The position numbers were made by a program, and so were the translations under genes. Below are positions 1 through 8,291 of a stretch of DNA of 27,545 nucleotides, in pieces; position 1 is the first letter of the stretch; each line of letters opens with the position of its first letter. The DNA lies in NCBI GenBank assembly GCA_902489645.1, contig CABUAW010000035.1, forward strand, positions 1 to 27,545. The letters run 5' to 3'. The notes below the pieces were generated by a model. It searched no databases. It was given only the letters and a program-made list of their open reading frames with translations, and had not been told where the DNA came from. Source of the DNA: an uncultured Lachnospiraceae bacterium (GTDB taxonomy: Bacteria; Bacillota; Clostridia; Lachnospirales; Lachnospiraceae).

Positions 1-163
1 CGCCCGCGGCCTGTTCCCCCCGTTTACCGGCCGGAAAACACCGGCGCAGGCATTTCTCCATGAAAGAAATCCATTTTCCAATGATACGGATTGGATGGTA
101 AAGCCAAACCGGGTCCCCACATACCGAATCCAGCAAAAAAGCCAGCGCCAGTTTAATCATCAT
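1..163 (-). CDS. cbiB: CbiB, adenosylcobinamide-phosphate synthase (partial, N-terminus only)
   Basis: The first 54 codons of a gene that continues beyond the left edge. The translation opens with a hydrophobic stretch and then LDSVCGDPVWLYHPIRIIGK, which matches the conserved start of CbiB/CobD (pattern LD...GDP....HP.R.IG). The family is an integral membrane enzyme that attaches the aminopropanol arm to adenosylcobyric acid late in cobalamin synthesis. Two ATG codons lie in tandem (163 and 160); I chose 163 because a GGAGG at 173-177 sits nine bases upstream. The start overlaps the end of cbiA by 11 bases, so translation is probably coupled and the gene belongs to the same operon. The catalytic part is not visible. 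The identification rests on the N-terminal motif and the cobalamin context. Confidence 0.85.
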   Translation of the reverse strand, partial: MMIKLALAFLLDSVCGDPVWLYHPIRIIGKWISFMEKCLRRCFPAGKRGEQAAG

Positions 164-1529
164 GCTTTACCGCCTCCATTGCCCGCACAAAATTCACTGC
201 GATTTCCGGGTTTGCATAAAAATATAAATGAGGATAAGCAGCATATAAATTATTCATGGCTGTGCCGCCCTTCCAGCATCGTCCATTCGCCTTTGACATT
301 GAAAAATCCGCCGTCCCATCTTCCATCAGAGAGTAATGAAATTCATGGGCAATAAAGTCTGCTCCGGCCTTTCCAATAAGACTGTCTTTCTGACATTTCC
401 CGGTAACATAACCAAAGGGGCCGAGCTTTCCCGTCATCCGGCATTTTCCCGGAACCACGCCGGTCATGGGCCAGCTCTCTCCCCCGTTGTCCCGGATACT
501 TTCGGACAAATACATATAGCCGCCACATTCTCCGATAATCGGAAGTCCTCTGCGGTATGCCTGATAAACATCTGCTTTCATCGTTTCATTTTCAGAAAGT
601 TCTTTCGCATAGATTTCCGGATAACCGCCGCCAATATAAATCCCCTGAATATTTTTTGGAAGGTGTCTGTCCCTCATTGGACTAAATGGCACCAGTTCGG
701 CTCCCAAGCGCCGCAATAGTTCCAGATTATCTTCATAGTAAAAACAAAAGGCCCTATCCATGGCCACGGCCAGACGCACATCGCCTACTTTGGCAGTTCC
801 TTCAAAAGCATCCCTTACATTCAGCGGTTTTGCCTCCGCAGCCAGACGAATCAAGCCGTCCAAATCTATATATTTTTCCGCAAGCTCGCCCAGCACCGCC
901 AGTTTTTCCGATAAGCACTTCTGCTCTTCGGCCGTCACCAGTCCCAAATGGCGGCTTTCCAGGGTGACTTTAGAATCCTTCGGCAAAAATCCATAAACCT
1001 TCAGCCCGGTTTCCCTCTCAATCAAATCCCGATAAAAGCCATACATGCCTTCCCGAACACCATTGAGTATGACTCCCCGAATCATAGAATCTTCCCGAAA
1101 ATTTTTAAAGCCCTGAATGAAGGCCGCCACGGACAAAGCAGTTCCCTCCGGTCTCACGACCAGCGCCACAGGGGTTTTTGTAATCGCCGCTATATGGTAG
1201 CTGCTGCCCTTGTCCCCGCTTCCCTGACCGTCATAATAACCCATGACACCCTCAATCAGCGCCATGTCCCTGTTTTGCATATGCCAGGCAAAAATCTGTT
1301 GAAGTCTCTCCGGCTCCAAAAAAACACTATCCAGATTCACAGACGGCGTACCGGTAATGCGGCGATGGAACATGGCATCAATATAATCCGGCCCGCACTT
1401 ATAAGGCGCCGATTGAATCCTCCTGGCCGTCAAAGCCCGGAGTACCGCCGCCGTCACCGTCGTTTTTCCGCAGCCGCTCTGAGTTCCCCCAATCATCAGC
1501 CTGGCCATTGACGTTCTCCCTTCTTCCAT
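153..1529 (-). CDS. cbiA: CbiA, cobyrinate a,c-diamide synthase
   Basis: ATP- and glutamine-dependent amidation of the a and c side chains of cobyrinic acid, a cytoplasmic step of cobalamin synthesis. The N-terminal half is a dethiobiotin-synthetase-like ATPase with the P-loop GGTQSGCGKTT at residues 14-24; the conserved KCGPDYID follows at 44-51. The C-terminal half is a class I glutamine amidotransferase-like domain with GECGGYMYL, whose nucleophile is Cys335. Length 458 aa is normal for the family. The start at 1529 has a GGAGG six bases upstream; family similarity begins near Met8, which also has a GGGAG in front, so a start seven codons later is possible. It lies 11 bases after the NUDIX gene and overlaps cbiB. 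Confidence 0.95.
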   Translation of the reverse strand: MEEGRTSMARLMIGGTQSGCGKTTVTAAVLRALTARRIQSAPYKCGPDYIDAMFHRRITGTPSVNLDSVFLEPERLQQIFAWHMQNRDMALIEGVMGYYDGQGSGDKGSSYHIAAITKTPVALVVRPEGTALSVAAFIQGFKNFREDSMIRGVILNGVREGMYGFYRDLIERETGLKVYGFLPKDSKVTLESRHLGLVTAEEQKCLSEKLAVLGELAEKYIDLDGLIRLAAEAKPLNVRDAFEGTAKVGDVRLAVAMDRAFCFYYEDNLELLRRLGAELVPFSPMRDRHLPKNIQGIYIGGGYPEIYAKELSENETMKADVYQAYRRGLPIIGECGGYMYLSESIRDNGGESWPMTGVVPGKCRMTGKLGPFGYVTGKCQKDSLIGKAGADFIAHEFHYSLMEDGTADFSMSKANGRCWKGGTAMNNLYAAYPHLYFYANPEIAVNFVRAMEAVKHDD

Positions 1530-1540
1530 CTTTTTCCTCC

Positions 1541-2104
1541 TTACAGCACATTTTTCACAGCGTCAAGAAACCGCCCGTACTCCTCTTCCCAAATGCAAAA
1601 CTCCGGATTTCCCGCCCGAATTTCTTTCAGAATTTCTTCCGAATCCATCCAGACGAGTTCCTCAATCTCTTCCTTTTGATACCTTAAAGTTTCCAATGAA
1701 ACCTCCGGTTTCAAAAGATAAACAAAATTGACCTCATAGTTTTTAAAAGGCCGTCCGTAAAACATAAAGTCTCCGCCGACCAATTGTTTAAAAAGATATT
1801 GTAGTTTATCCGCCGTCGTATGGATTCCCAGTTCCTCTTCTAATTCCCGGAGAGCCGTCGATAAGAATGTCTCTCCCTGGGTCATATGACCGGCGCTGGA
1901 GACATCCAGACATCCCGGAAAGGAATCTTTGTCATAACGCCTGCGCTGCAAAAGAACCTGAAAGTTTCCGTCCGGCTTTATATCCCGAATGACCCATATA
2001 TGGGAACCGCCATGTAAATCGCCATCCCGGTGTACGGCCGCCCGTTCCTTCACCTTGCCGATTCGATTTCCTTCTTCATCCAATAATTCAAAATACTCTG
2101 TCAC
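1541..2104 (-). CDS. NUDIX hydrolase family protein
   Basis: A 187-residue NUDIX protein. The full NUDIX box (Gx5Ex7REUxEExGU) is present as GHMTQGETFLSTALRELEEE followed by LGI, so the metal-binding glutamates are intact. The N-terminus (MTEYFELLDEEGNRIG) resembles the subgroup related to isopentenyl-diphosphate isomerase that cleaves nucleoside or prenyl diphosphates; the substrate cannot be read from sequence. The start is a GTG at 2104 overlapping the TGA of cbiJ by four bases (GTGA). No good ribosome site is visible, so I infer translational coupling to cbiJ. Its place inside a cobalamin operon suggests co-expression, but I know of no assigned step for it; it could be a housecleaning enzyme or a passenger. 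Confidence 0.9.
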   Translation of the reverse strand: MTEYFELLDEEGNRIGKVKERAAVHRDGDLHGGSHIWVIRDIKPDGNFQVLLQRRRYDKDSFPGCLDVSSAGHMTQGETFLSTALRELEEELGIHTTADKLQYLFKQLVGGDFMFYGRPFKNYEVNFVYLLKPEVSLETLRYQKEEIEELVWMDSEEILKEIRAGNPEFCIWEEEYGRFLDAVKNVL

Positions 2105-2880
2105 GTAAAATACACATCCAATCTGTCCAGACTTTCTAAAATATCTTTTTCTTCCGGTCTGCGAATCAAAACAACAGCAGCGCCTTCAAGCCGGGCCGCC
2201 TCAAGCTTTTCCGGCAGGCCTCCGGCTGCTCCGCTGTCTTTTGTGACAAGAAATCTTGCCCCGCACATTTTTAAAAATCTCCGGTTTGTCTCCACATCAA
2301 AGGGCGGCATCTGGGCCTTCCAGTGGCTTTCATTGTCGAAAATCTCCCGGCATCTTGCCCTGGATGCTTCATTGTCCAGCACCCTCGCATAACAGCGTTC
2401 CTGAAAATGCGTCACATGATTCCGGTAAATATCCAGCGTTTTTACCCCTGTCAGCAAGGCCACATTTCCCGGCCGCTGATTCAAAATATTTGCCGCCTCC
2501 CGGCCGTCGGCCACCGGATAAATCTCCGCGCCCAGGCCGGACCATGCGCCCTCCAAATCCGACTGCCCCATCCAGGCATCCCGGCGGGTATACCTGAAAT
2601 AAACCAGCCCCAGCTTCCCGCAGACCGCCTTTACGGTCCGGGTCACCTCCACGGCATAGGGATGGGAAGCATCCAGAACGTGCGTAATTGCCGCCGCCGT
2701 CATCCGCTCAGTAAACCGCTCCTGATTCAAATATCCTACCCAGAGCTTCACCGGAAAAACTTCATATAAAGCGGCTCCCATATCTGTCGCCGCCGATACC
2801 GTTATATCCGCCCCTTTAGACATTAAATATTTTACGGCATCTACCGACTCACTGGTTCCGCCAATAATTAACCAACGCAT
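2101..2880 (-). CDS. cbiJ: CbiJ, precorrin-6A/cobalt-precorrin-6A reductase
   Basis: NAD(P)H-dependent reduction of the corrin macrocycle at the precorrin-6A stage of cobalamin synthesis. The N-terminus MRWLIIGGTSESVDAVKYL has the dinucleotide-binding GGTSE motif typical of CobK/CbiJ. Later landmarks include LLTGVKTLDIY and, near the C-terminus, KDSGAAGGLPEKLEAA, both characteristic of the family. Length is 259 aa with the chosen start. The ATG at 2880 is preferred to the in-frame ATG four codons upstream because GGAG lies six bases before it and it begins directly at the conserved fold. It overlaps the end of hemL by 13 bases and the start of the NUDIX gene by four, consistent with a single transcript. 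Confidence 0.92.
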   Translation of the reverse strand: MRWLIIGGTSESVDAVKYLMSKGADITVSAATDMGAALYEVFPVKLWVGYLNQERFTERMTAAAITHVLDASHPYAVEVTRTVKAVCGKLGLVYFRYTRRDAWMGQSDLEGAWSGLGAEIYPVADGREAANILNQRPGNVALLTGVKTLDIYRNHVTHFQERCYARVLDNEASRARCREIFDNESHWKAQMPPFDVETNRRFLKMCGARFLVTKDSGAAGGLPEKLEAARLEGAAVVLIRRPEEKDILESLDRLDVYFT

Positions 2881-4166
2881 GATTTTCTCCATTGACTCAG
2901 CGCTTTTTCAATGGCAAGCTCCGTGCGGCGGATATCCTCATCGGAATGAACGCCACTGACAAACACCGCTTCAAACTGAGATGGGGCAATATAAATTCCC
3001 TCAGCCAGCATAACCGCAAAATATTCTTTAAAGCGATTTAAATCGGAGGCGGCTGCCGAAGAATAATCGGTCACCGGTTCTTTTGTAAAGAAAATACTCA
3101 TGAGGGTTCCGACCCGATTACACACCGCATCCACATCATATTTTTTAATATTCTCCTTAAATGCCTTTTCCAGTTTTTCGGCCTGCATTTCGGCCTGCAT
3201 ATAAATTTCAGGACACCTTTTTAATATTTCCAGAGTTTTTATTCCGGCCGCCACCGCCGTCGGATTTCCCGAAAGAGTTCCCGCCTGATAAACCGGGCCG
3301 GACGGAGCCACCATTTCCATAATCTCTTTCCGGCCGCCGTAAGCTGCCAAAGGCATACCTCCGCCGATAATCTTTCCCATAGTCGTCATGTCCGGCATGA
3401 CATTGTAATAGCCCTGGGCGCCCGAATAACCCAAACGGAATCCGGTAATGACCTCATCAAAAATAAGAACGCTTCCGTAATCCTCCGTCATTTTACGCAG
3501 TCCCTCGAGAAATCCCGGCTTTGGAAGAACAACGCCCATATTGGCCGCCACCGGTTCCACAATAAGCGCCGCAATCTGGCTGCCATAGGTCTGAAATAAG
3601 GCCCTCACACTGTCCAAATCATTATAAACCGCAGTCAATGTCTTAGATGCATAAGCCTCCGGTACCCCCGCGCTATCCGGCACATTCTGGGTCATCAGAC
3701 CGGAACCCGCTTTTACCAGAAGTCCATCGGAATGACCATGATAACAGCCCTCAAATTTCACAATATAATCCCGGCCCGTATAGCCCCTGGCCGCCCGGAT
3801 GGCGCTCATGACCGCCTCAGTCCCCGAATTTACCAACCGGACCATCTCCACCGAAGGTACTGCGTCAATAATCATTTCACAAAGCGTCACTTCCCCTTCC
3901 GTCGGTGCGCCGTAGCTTGTCCCCCGGTACACGGCCTGGCAAACGGCTTCCACTACCTCCGGGTTGGCATGCCCCAAAATCATCGGTCCCCAGGAACCAA
4001 TATAATCAATATAGTCATGGCCATCCACATCATAAATATGGCTTCCGCTGGCACGTTCAATAAACCGGGGATTCATCCCCACCGCCCGATAAGCCCGCAC
4101 CGGACTGCTCACGCCTCCCGGCATTAACCGGCAGGCTTTCTCAAATATTTTTTGACTTTTATCCAT
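2868..4166 (-). CDS. hemL: HemL, glutamate-1-semialdehyde 2,1-aminomutase
   Basis: PLP enzyme that converts glutamate-1-semialdehyde to 5-aminolevulinate, the second step of the C5 pathway. Visible landmarks are the N-terminal SSPVRAYRAVG, the PLP-ring region NSGTEAVMSAIRAARGYTGR, the aspartate in FDEVITGFR and the Schiff-base lysine in TMGKIIGGGMP at Lys265. At 432 aa it is full length. It follows hemB by seven bases and overlaps cbiJ. Together with hemA it shows that this organism makes tetrapyrroles from glutamyl-tRNA rather than from glycine and succinyl-CoA. I see nothing unusual in the sequence. Confidence 0.97.
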   Translation of the reverse strand: MDKSQKIFEKACRLMPGGVSSPVRAYRAVGMNPRFIERASGSHIYDVDGHDYIDYIGSWGPMILGHANPEVVEAVCQAVYRGTSYGAPTEGEVTLCEMIIDAVPSVEMVRLVNSGTEAVMSAIRAARGYTGRDYIVKFEGCYHGHSDGLLVKAGSGLMTQNVPDSAGVPEAYASKTLTAVYNDLDSVRALFQTYGSQIAALIVEPVAANMGVVLPKPGFLEGLRKMTEDYGSVLIFDEVITGFRLGYSGAQGYYNVMPDMTTMGKIIGGGMPLAAYGGRKEIMEMVAPSGPVYQAGTLSGNPTAVAAGIKTLEILKRCPEIYMQAEMQAEKLEKAFKENIKKYDVDAVCNRVGTLMSIFFTKEPVTDYSSAAASDLNRFKEYFAVMLAEGIYIAPSQFEAVFVSGVHSDEDIRRTELAIEKALSQWRKSCVG

Positions 4167-4173
4167 GATATCC

Positions 4174-5145
4174 TCACTCCTTCAGCCACCGGGCAATATC
4201 CAGCGCATAATACGTAATAATCATTTTTGCTCCGGCCCGTTTCATTGCGGTCATTGTCTCCATAACCACCCGTTTTTCATCAATCCAGCCATTGAGGGCG
4301 GCCGCCTTCATCATGGAATATTCACCGCTCACACTATAAGTGCATACCGGCAATGGGAATTCATCGGCAATCGTCTTTAATATATCCAGATAAGCCAATC
4401 CCGGTTTAACCATAAGAATATCGGCCCCTTCCTCCATATCAAGCTCTGCCTCAATGATGGCATCCTTTTTATTACGCCAATCCATCTGATAAGTTTTCCG
4501 GTCCCCGAAGGACGGCGCCGAATGGGCCGCTTCACGGAAAGGACCATAGTAAGCCGACGCATACTTAATGCTGTAAGCCATAATCAATACATCCTCAAAT
4601 CCATTGGAATCCAGCTCCCGGCGCATATGGCCAATCCGACCGTCCATCATATCGGACGGTGCCACAATATCCGCCCCGGCCGCCGCACAGCTCAACGCCG
4701 CCTTTGACAGTAATTCCAGCGTTTCATCATTTAATATTTTGCCGCCGTGAATCAGACCGCAATGGCCGTGGTCCGTATATTCACAGAGACAGATATCGGC
4801 AATACAAATCATATCCGGATAATTTTCTTTTGTCATGCGAATCGCTTTCTGCACAATTCCTTCCGGATTGTAGGCCTCGCTCCCCACCGCATCTTTATGA
4901 TTCGGTACGCCGAAAAACAAAACCGCTCTCACACCGCTATCCCAAATTTCCTGCAGATGCTGTTGAAACCTGTCCAGTGAATAATGGTAAATGCCCGGCA
5001 TGGAGGGTATTTCTTCTTTTATATTTGTTCCCTCAACCACAAAGACCGGATAAATCAAATCCGAAAGTCCCACCTCGTATTCATGAATCATATCCCGAAT
5101 CGCCTGGGAACCCCTCAGACGTCTCGGCCGTCTTATCATATCCAT
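4174..5145 (-). CDS. hemB: HemB, delta-aminolevulinic acid dehydratase (porphobilinogen synthase)
   Basis: Condenses two 5-aminolevulinate molecules to porphobilinogen. Both active-site lysines are visible: Lys194 in AYSIKYASAYYGPFREA and Lys247 in ADILMVKPGLAYLDI. Three cysteines in the CLCEYTDHGHCG region (119, 121, 129) indicate the zinc-dependent subtype. I place the start at 5145 (MDMIRRPRRLRG): GGGAG, overlapping the hemC-cobA-hemD stop, is eight bases upstream, and the resulting 323 aa fits the family. An upstream in-frame ATG at 5181 would add 12 residues lying wholly within the preceding gene and is less likely. The gap to that gene is five bases. Confidence 0.96.
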   Translation of the reverse strand: MDMIRRPRRLRGSQAIRDMIHEYEVGLSDLIYPVFVVEGTNIKEEIPSMPGIYHYSLDRFQQHLQEIWDSGVRAVLFFGVPNHKDAVGSEAYNPEGIVQKAIRMTKENYPDMICIADICLCEYTDHGHCGLIHGGKILNDETLELLSKAALSCAAAGADIVAPSDMMDGRIGHMRRELDSNGFEDVLIMAYSIKYASAYYGPFREAAHSAPSFGDRKTYQMDWRNKKDAIIEAELDMEEGADILMVKPGLAYLDILKTIADEFPLPVCTYSVSGEYSMMKAAALNGWIDEKRVVMETMTAMKRAGAKMIITYYALDIARWLKE

Positions 5146-5150
5146 TTTTT

Positions 5151-7619
5151 TCACTCCCTGCTCTGAAGCTGACACAAACACTCTGTCAGCCCCTCAATTG
5201 TATAATTCTCTGCTGTCGCGCACACTGTCAATCCCGCTTTTTTTGCTTCTCTGGCCGTCACCGGACCGATGCAGACGATTTTCGGATATTCTGTCACACC
5301 AACGGTCATCTCCGCGAAAGCCCGAACCGCCGAACCGCTGGCAAAAGTCATATAATCCGCATCCTTCATTGCCCGAAGCAGTAAATCCTGTTTTCTCCAA
5401 TCAGCCCGGGTTGCGTAGGCTGCCACATCCGTATAATGAATTCCTTTTATCTGAAAGCATTGATTCAGAGATTTGGAACCTTCCTTCGCCCTGAAAACAA
5501 GCACCTTTTGAGAGCAATTCATCTGTCCGGCCAGGCCTTCGGCCAATGCCTCTGAAGTATAACTTTCCGGCATAAAATCTGCATGAAATCCATAATCTTT
5601 CAACATATCTCCCGTGCCTGGTCCCACCACCGCAAATTTTAAATGGGCCGCCTTCCGGTAATCCACCCCGAATTTCTTCATGGATTCAAAAAACAGTTTT
5701 ACCCCGTTGCTGCTTGTAAAAACCAGCCATGAATAAGCGGTCAAATCCCGAAGCGCCGCTTCAAGTATCTCATCCGCCGCAGGCTCGGTATAAATCAGGC
5801 TCATATCGATAGACTCCGCTCCCTTTGTCAAAAGGCTCCGATGCTGTTTACGCACCAATTCCCTTGTCCCGGTCAAAAGAACCTGCTTTCCGGTAAGCGG
5901 CTGCTTCTGCCGCCATCCAATCTTTTCTGAAAGCCCTGCAACCTCACCGACAACCAAAATTCCCGGCGGTTTTATGTCGGCCTCTTTACAGGTTCCGGCA
6001 ATGGTTTCCAGTGTTGCAATGACTTCCTTCTGGCTGCCGGTCGTGCCATTTCGTATGACCGCCGCCGGCGTATTTTTATCCTTTCCATGTTGAATTAAAG
6101 CCTCGCATATTTCCGCCAGACGTTTGATACCCATGAGAAATACCAGTGTACCGCCGGAAGCGGCCAGGGCGCCATAATCAATATCGGAAGCGGCCTTTAC
6201 CTGCTCATGGCCGGTAATAAAATGAACCTGGGACGCAATTCCCCGGTGGGTCACGGGAATTCCCGCATAAGCCGGTACGCTGTAAGCCGAAGAAACTCCC
6301 GGAACAATTTCAAAAGGAATATCTGCCGCCGAAAGAGCAAGTGCCTCTTCGCCGCCCCTTCCAAAAATAAACGGGTCGCCGCCCTTCAGGCGGACAACCG
6401 TCTTGCCTTCCAAGGCTTTTTCCAATAAAATCTTCTGAATGTCCTCCTGAAACATATGATGATGTCCCGATTGCTTTCCTGCATAAATCAGTTCCGCATT
6501 TTCACCGGCCTCATTCAGAAGGGCGTCGGAGGCCAGATAATCATAAACAATCACATCCGCATGCCGGATACACCACAGCCCCTTAACCGTCACAAGTCCT
6601 GCGTCTCCCGGTCCGGCCCCGACAAGAAAAACCTTACCATGAGAATCGCTCTGTACGTTTTCCGTACAACGGGAAACGCCCGTTTTAAGTTTTTTAGCCA
6701 GTTTCTCTCCTAATTTTTCCAAAGCCGTCCTATCGCCCTGAACCTCATCAAAAATCATATGCCGTCCATCCCGTGCAAAACCGCCCTTCATGTAAAACCG
6801 ATTTCCTTCCGGCCACGAAAAGGCACAAACTGGCGCATTACAACCGCCGCCGATATAACGCAGGAAGCTCCGCTCCGCCAAAAGCTGACCTTCCGCTTTT
6901 TTATCATTTAATTTCCGGCATATTTTTGCAAAGTCCGCATCTTCCATACTTTTTTCGGAAATCTCTACGGCCAAAATAGCCTGCCCCGCCGCCGGAAGAA
7001 ATTCATCTGAGTTTAAAATCTCGTAATGAAACCGGTCATAAAAATCCGCTTTCTTTTCCTCCGCTTCCGCATATTTTTGTGCGTCCCGCCGAAGCCGTTC
7101 AAGTCCTGCCCGGGCCAGCACAATCGCATCATATGAACCTTCCTCCAGTTTCCGAAGCCGGGTCTGGACATTGCCCCGGATTTCTTTTGTCTGAATTTTT
7201 GGATTCAATATTTTAAGCTGCAGGCTGCGTCTCAGGCTCCCCGTACCGATGACCGTCCCCGGAGCCATTGCTTTCAGAGGCTTTCCGTCCCTTGTCACAA
7301 TCACATCTTCCCATTCCGCCCGCTCAACGACAGCGCCAATACCAAGTCCCTCCGGGAAATCCATCGGCATATCCTTTGCGCTGTGAACAGCCATATGAAT
7401 CCGCCCATCCAGCAAGGCCTGTTCCAGTTCCTTTGTAAATACGCCCTTTCCTCCAAAACTGCCCAGAGATTTATCCAGGCGCAAATCTCCCTCGGTATTT
7501 ATAGGTAGAATCTCTATCGTCACTTCCGGCGCTATCTCCTTTATCTTTTCAGCCACAATCCGGGTCTGGGCCTGAGCCAACAAGCTCTTGCGCGTCCCGA
7601 TTCGAATCTTTTCAATCAT
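5151..7619 (-). CDS. hemC-cobA-hemD: HemC-CobA-HemD trifunctional fusion: porphobilinogen deaminase, uroporphyrinogen-III C-methyltransferase, uroporphyrinogen-III synthase
   Basis: One 822-residue reading frame holds three enzymes that act in succession. Residues 1-315 are HemC: TRKSLLAQAQ at the N-terminus, the catalytic aspartate in HSAKDMP (Asp83), and the dipyrromethane-cofactor cysteine in GGGCNAPVC (Cys260). Residues 329-568 are the SAM-dependent methyltransferase CobA/SUMT, with GAGPGDAGL, RLKGGDPFIFGRGGEE (410-425) and VPGVSSAYSVPAY. Residues 574-822 are HemD-like, a diverged family, recognised by VLLTGTRE at its start, LVFTSSNGVKLFF in the middle, and its position after CobA. The product would take porphobilinogen to hydroxymethylbilane, uroporphyrinogen III and precorrin-2. 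CobA-HemD and HemC-HemD fusions are known; all three in one chain is less common. No internal stop or frameshift is seen. The start overlaps the dehydrogenase gene by eight bases. Confidence 0.95.
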   Translation of the reverse strand: MIEKIRIGTRKSLLAQAQTRIVAEKIKEIAPEVTIEILPINTEGDLRLDKSLGSFGGKGVFTKELEQALLDGRIHMAVHSAKDMPMDFPEGLGIGAVVERAEWEDVIVTRDGKPLKAMAPGTVIGTGSLRRSLQLKILNPKIQTKEIRGNVQTRLRKLEEGSYDAIVLARAGLERLRRDAQKYAEAEEKKADFYDRFHYEILNSDEFLPAAGQAILAVEISEKSMEDADFAKICRKLNDKKAEGQLLAERSFLRYIGGGCNAPVCAFSWPEGNRFYMKGGFARDGRHMIFDEVQGDRTALEKLGEKLAKKLKTGVSRCTENVQSDSHGKVFLVGAGPGDAGLVTVKGLWCIRHADVIVYDYLASDALLNEAGENAELIYAGKQSGHHHMFQEDIQKILLEKALEGKTVVRLKGGDPFIFGRGGEEALALSAADIPFEIVPGVSSAYSVPAYAGIPVTHRGIASQVHFITGHEQVKAASDIDYGALAASGGTLVFLMGIKRLAEICEALIQHGKDKNTPAAVIRNGTTGSQKEVIATLETIAGTCKEADIKPPGILVVGEVAGLSEKIGWRQKQPLTGKQVLLTGTRELVRKQHRSLLTKGAESIDMSLIYTEPAADEILEAALRDLTAYSWLVFTSSNGVKLFFESMKKFGVDYRKAAHLKFAVVGPGTGDMLKDYGFHADFMPESYTSEALAEGLAGQMNCSQKVLVFRAKEGSKSLNQCFQIKGIHYTDVAAYATRADWRKQDLLLRAMKDADYMTFASGSAVRAFAEMTVGVTEYPKIVCIGPVTAREAKKAGLTVCATAENYTIEGLTECLCQLQSRE

Positions 7620-8289
7620 CCTTTTCTCCCGACCGGTTTTCCCGGATTATTTTATCAATATCTTCCTCCGTCAGACGTCCTCTGTCTTCCAGAGCCGCCC
7701 GGAGAACCTTAACTAATATCTCTTTTCTTTCGCCTGAATCCGATGTTGCCTGATGAATCCGCTCTCTGGCTTCGACGCCCGTCTCCGCCAATGTTTCATA
7801 CCAGTCCGGCAAAGCCTCCTGAACCTGCCGGGATACCATTCGGGACAATGCCGGCGTCCGACCGCCCGTGGATATGCCAACCATCAGATTGCCCCGGCGT
7901 ACCACCGAGGGAAAATAAAAATCACAGTCTGCCGAATTCGTTGCCGAATTGGCCGGAATACGATTCTTTCTTGCCCATAAAACCATCTGATGGTTTACCC
8001 GCTCGTCATCGGTGGCACAGATAAGCATGGCAACATTTCCAATGCCTTCTTTTCTGGCATTTTGCTCCAGCCATACGGCGGCGGCCAGCGGGCCTTCATC
8101 CACCGCGTGACATTCCAGCCGCTCCGGCTCCTGAAGTTTTTCCAATTCCGGTTCAAATTTCCGGCTGATTACATGGACCTCCGCTCCCATATCCAAAAGG
8201 ACCTCCGCCTTACGAAGCGCCACCCTTCCGCCGCCGATAATCAGGCAGATTTCTTTTTCCAATTCAATAAACATAGGAAATACAGCCAT
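7612..8289 (-). CDS. Precorrin-2 dehydrogenase (SirC / CysG N-terminal type)
   Basis: NAD-dependent oxidation of precorrin-2 to sirohydrochlorin, the branch point to siroheme and to the early-cobalt (anaerobic) cobalamin route. The N-terminal Rossmann motif LIIGGGRVALRKAEVLL (GGG at 19-21) is diagnostic. It is followed by ICATDDERVN and by the catalytic-region signature NSADCDFYFPSVVRRGNLMV and GISTGGRTPALSR. At 225 aa it lacks any fused methyltransferase, which here is supplied by the next gene. GAGGAGG lies seven bases before the ATG, inside the last codons of cbiH, two bases downstream of its stop. No separate chelatase (cbiK/cbiX) is in the window; some family members also have ferrochelatase activity, which cannot be judged here. 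Confidence 0.93.
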   Translation of the reverse strand: MAVFPMFIELEKEICLIIGGGRVALRKAEVLLDMGAEVHVISRKFEPELEKLQEPERLECHAVDEGPLAAAVWLEQNARKEGIGNVAMLICATDDERVNHQMVLWARKNRIPANSATNSADCDFYFPSVVRRGNLMVGISTGGRTPALSRMVSRQVQEALPDWYETLAETGVEARERIHQATSDSGERKEILVKVLRAALEDRGRLTEEDIDKIIRENRSGEKDD

Positions 8290-8291
8290 CT

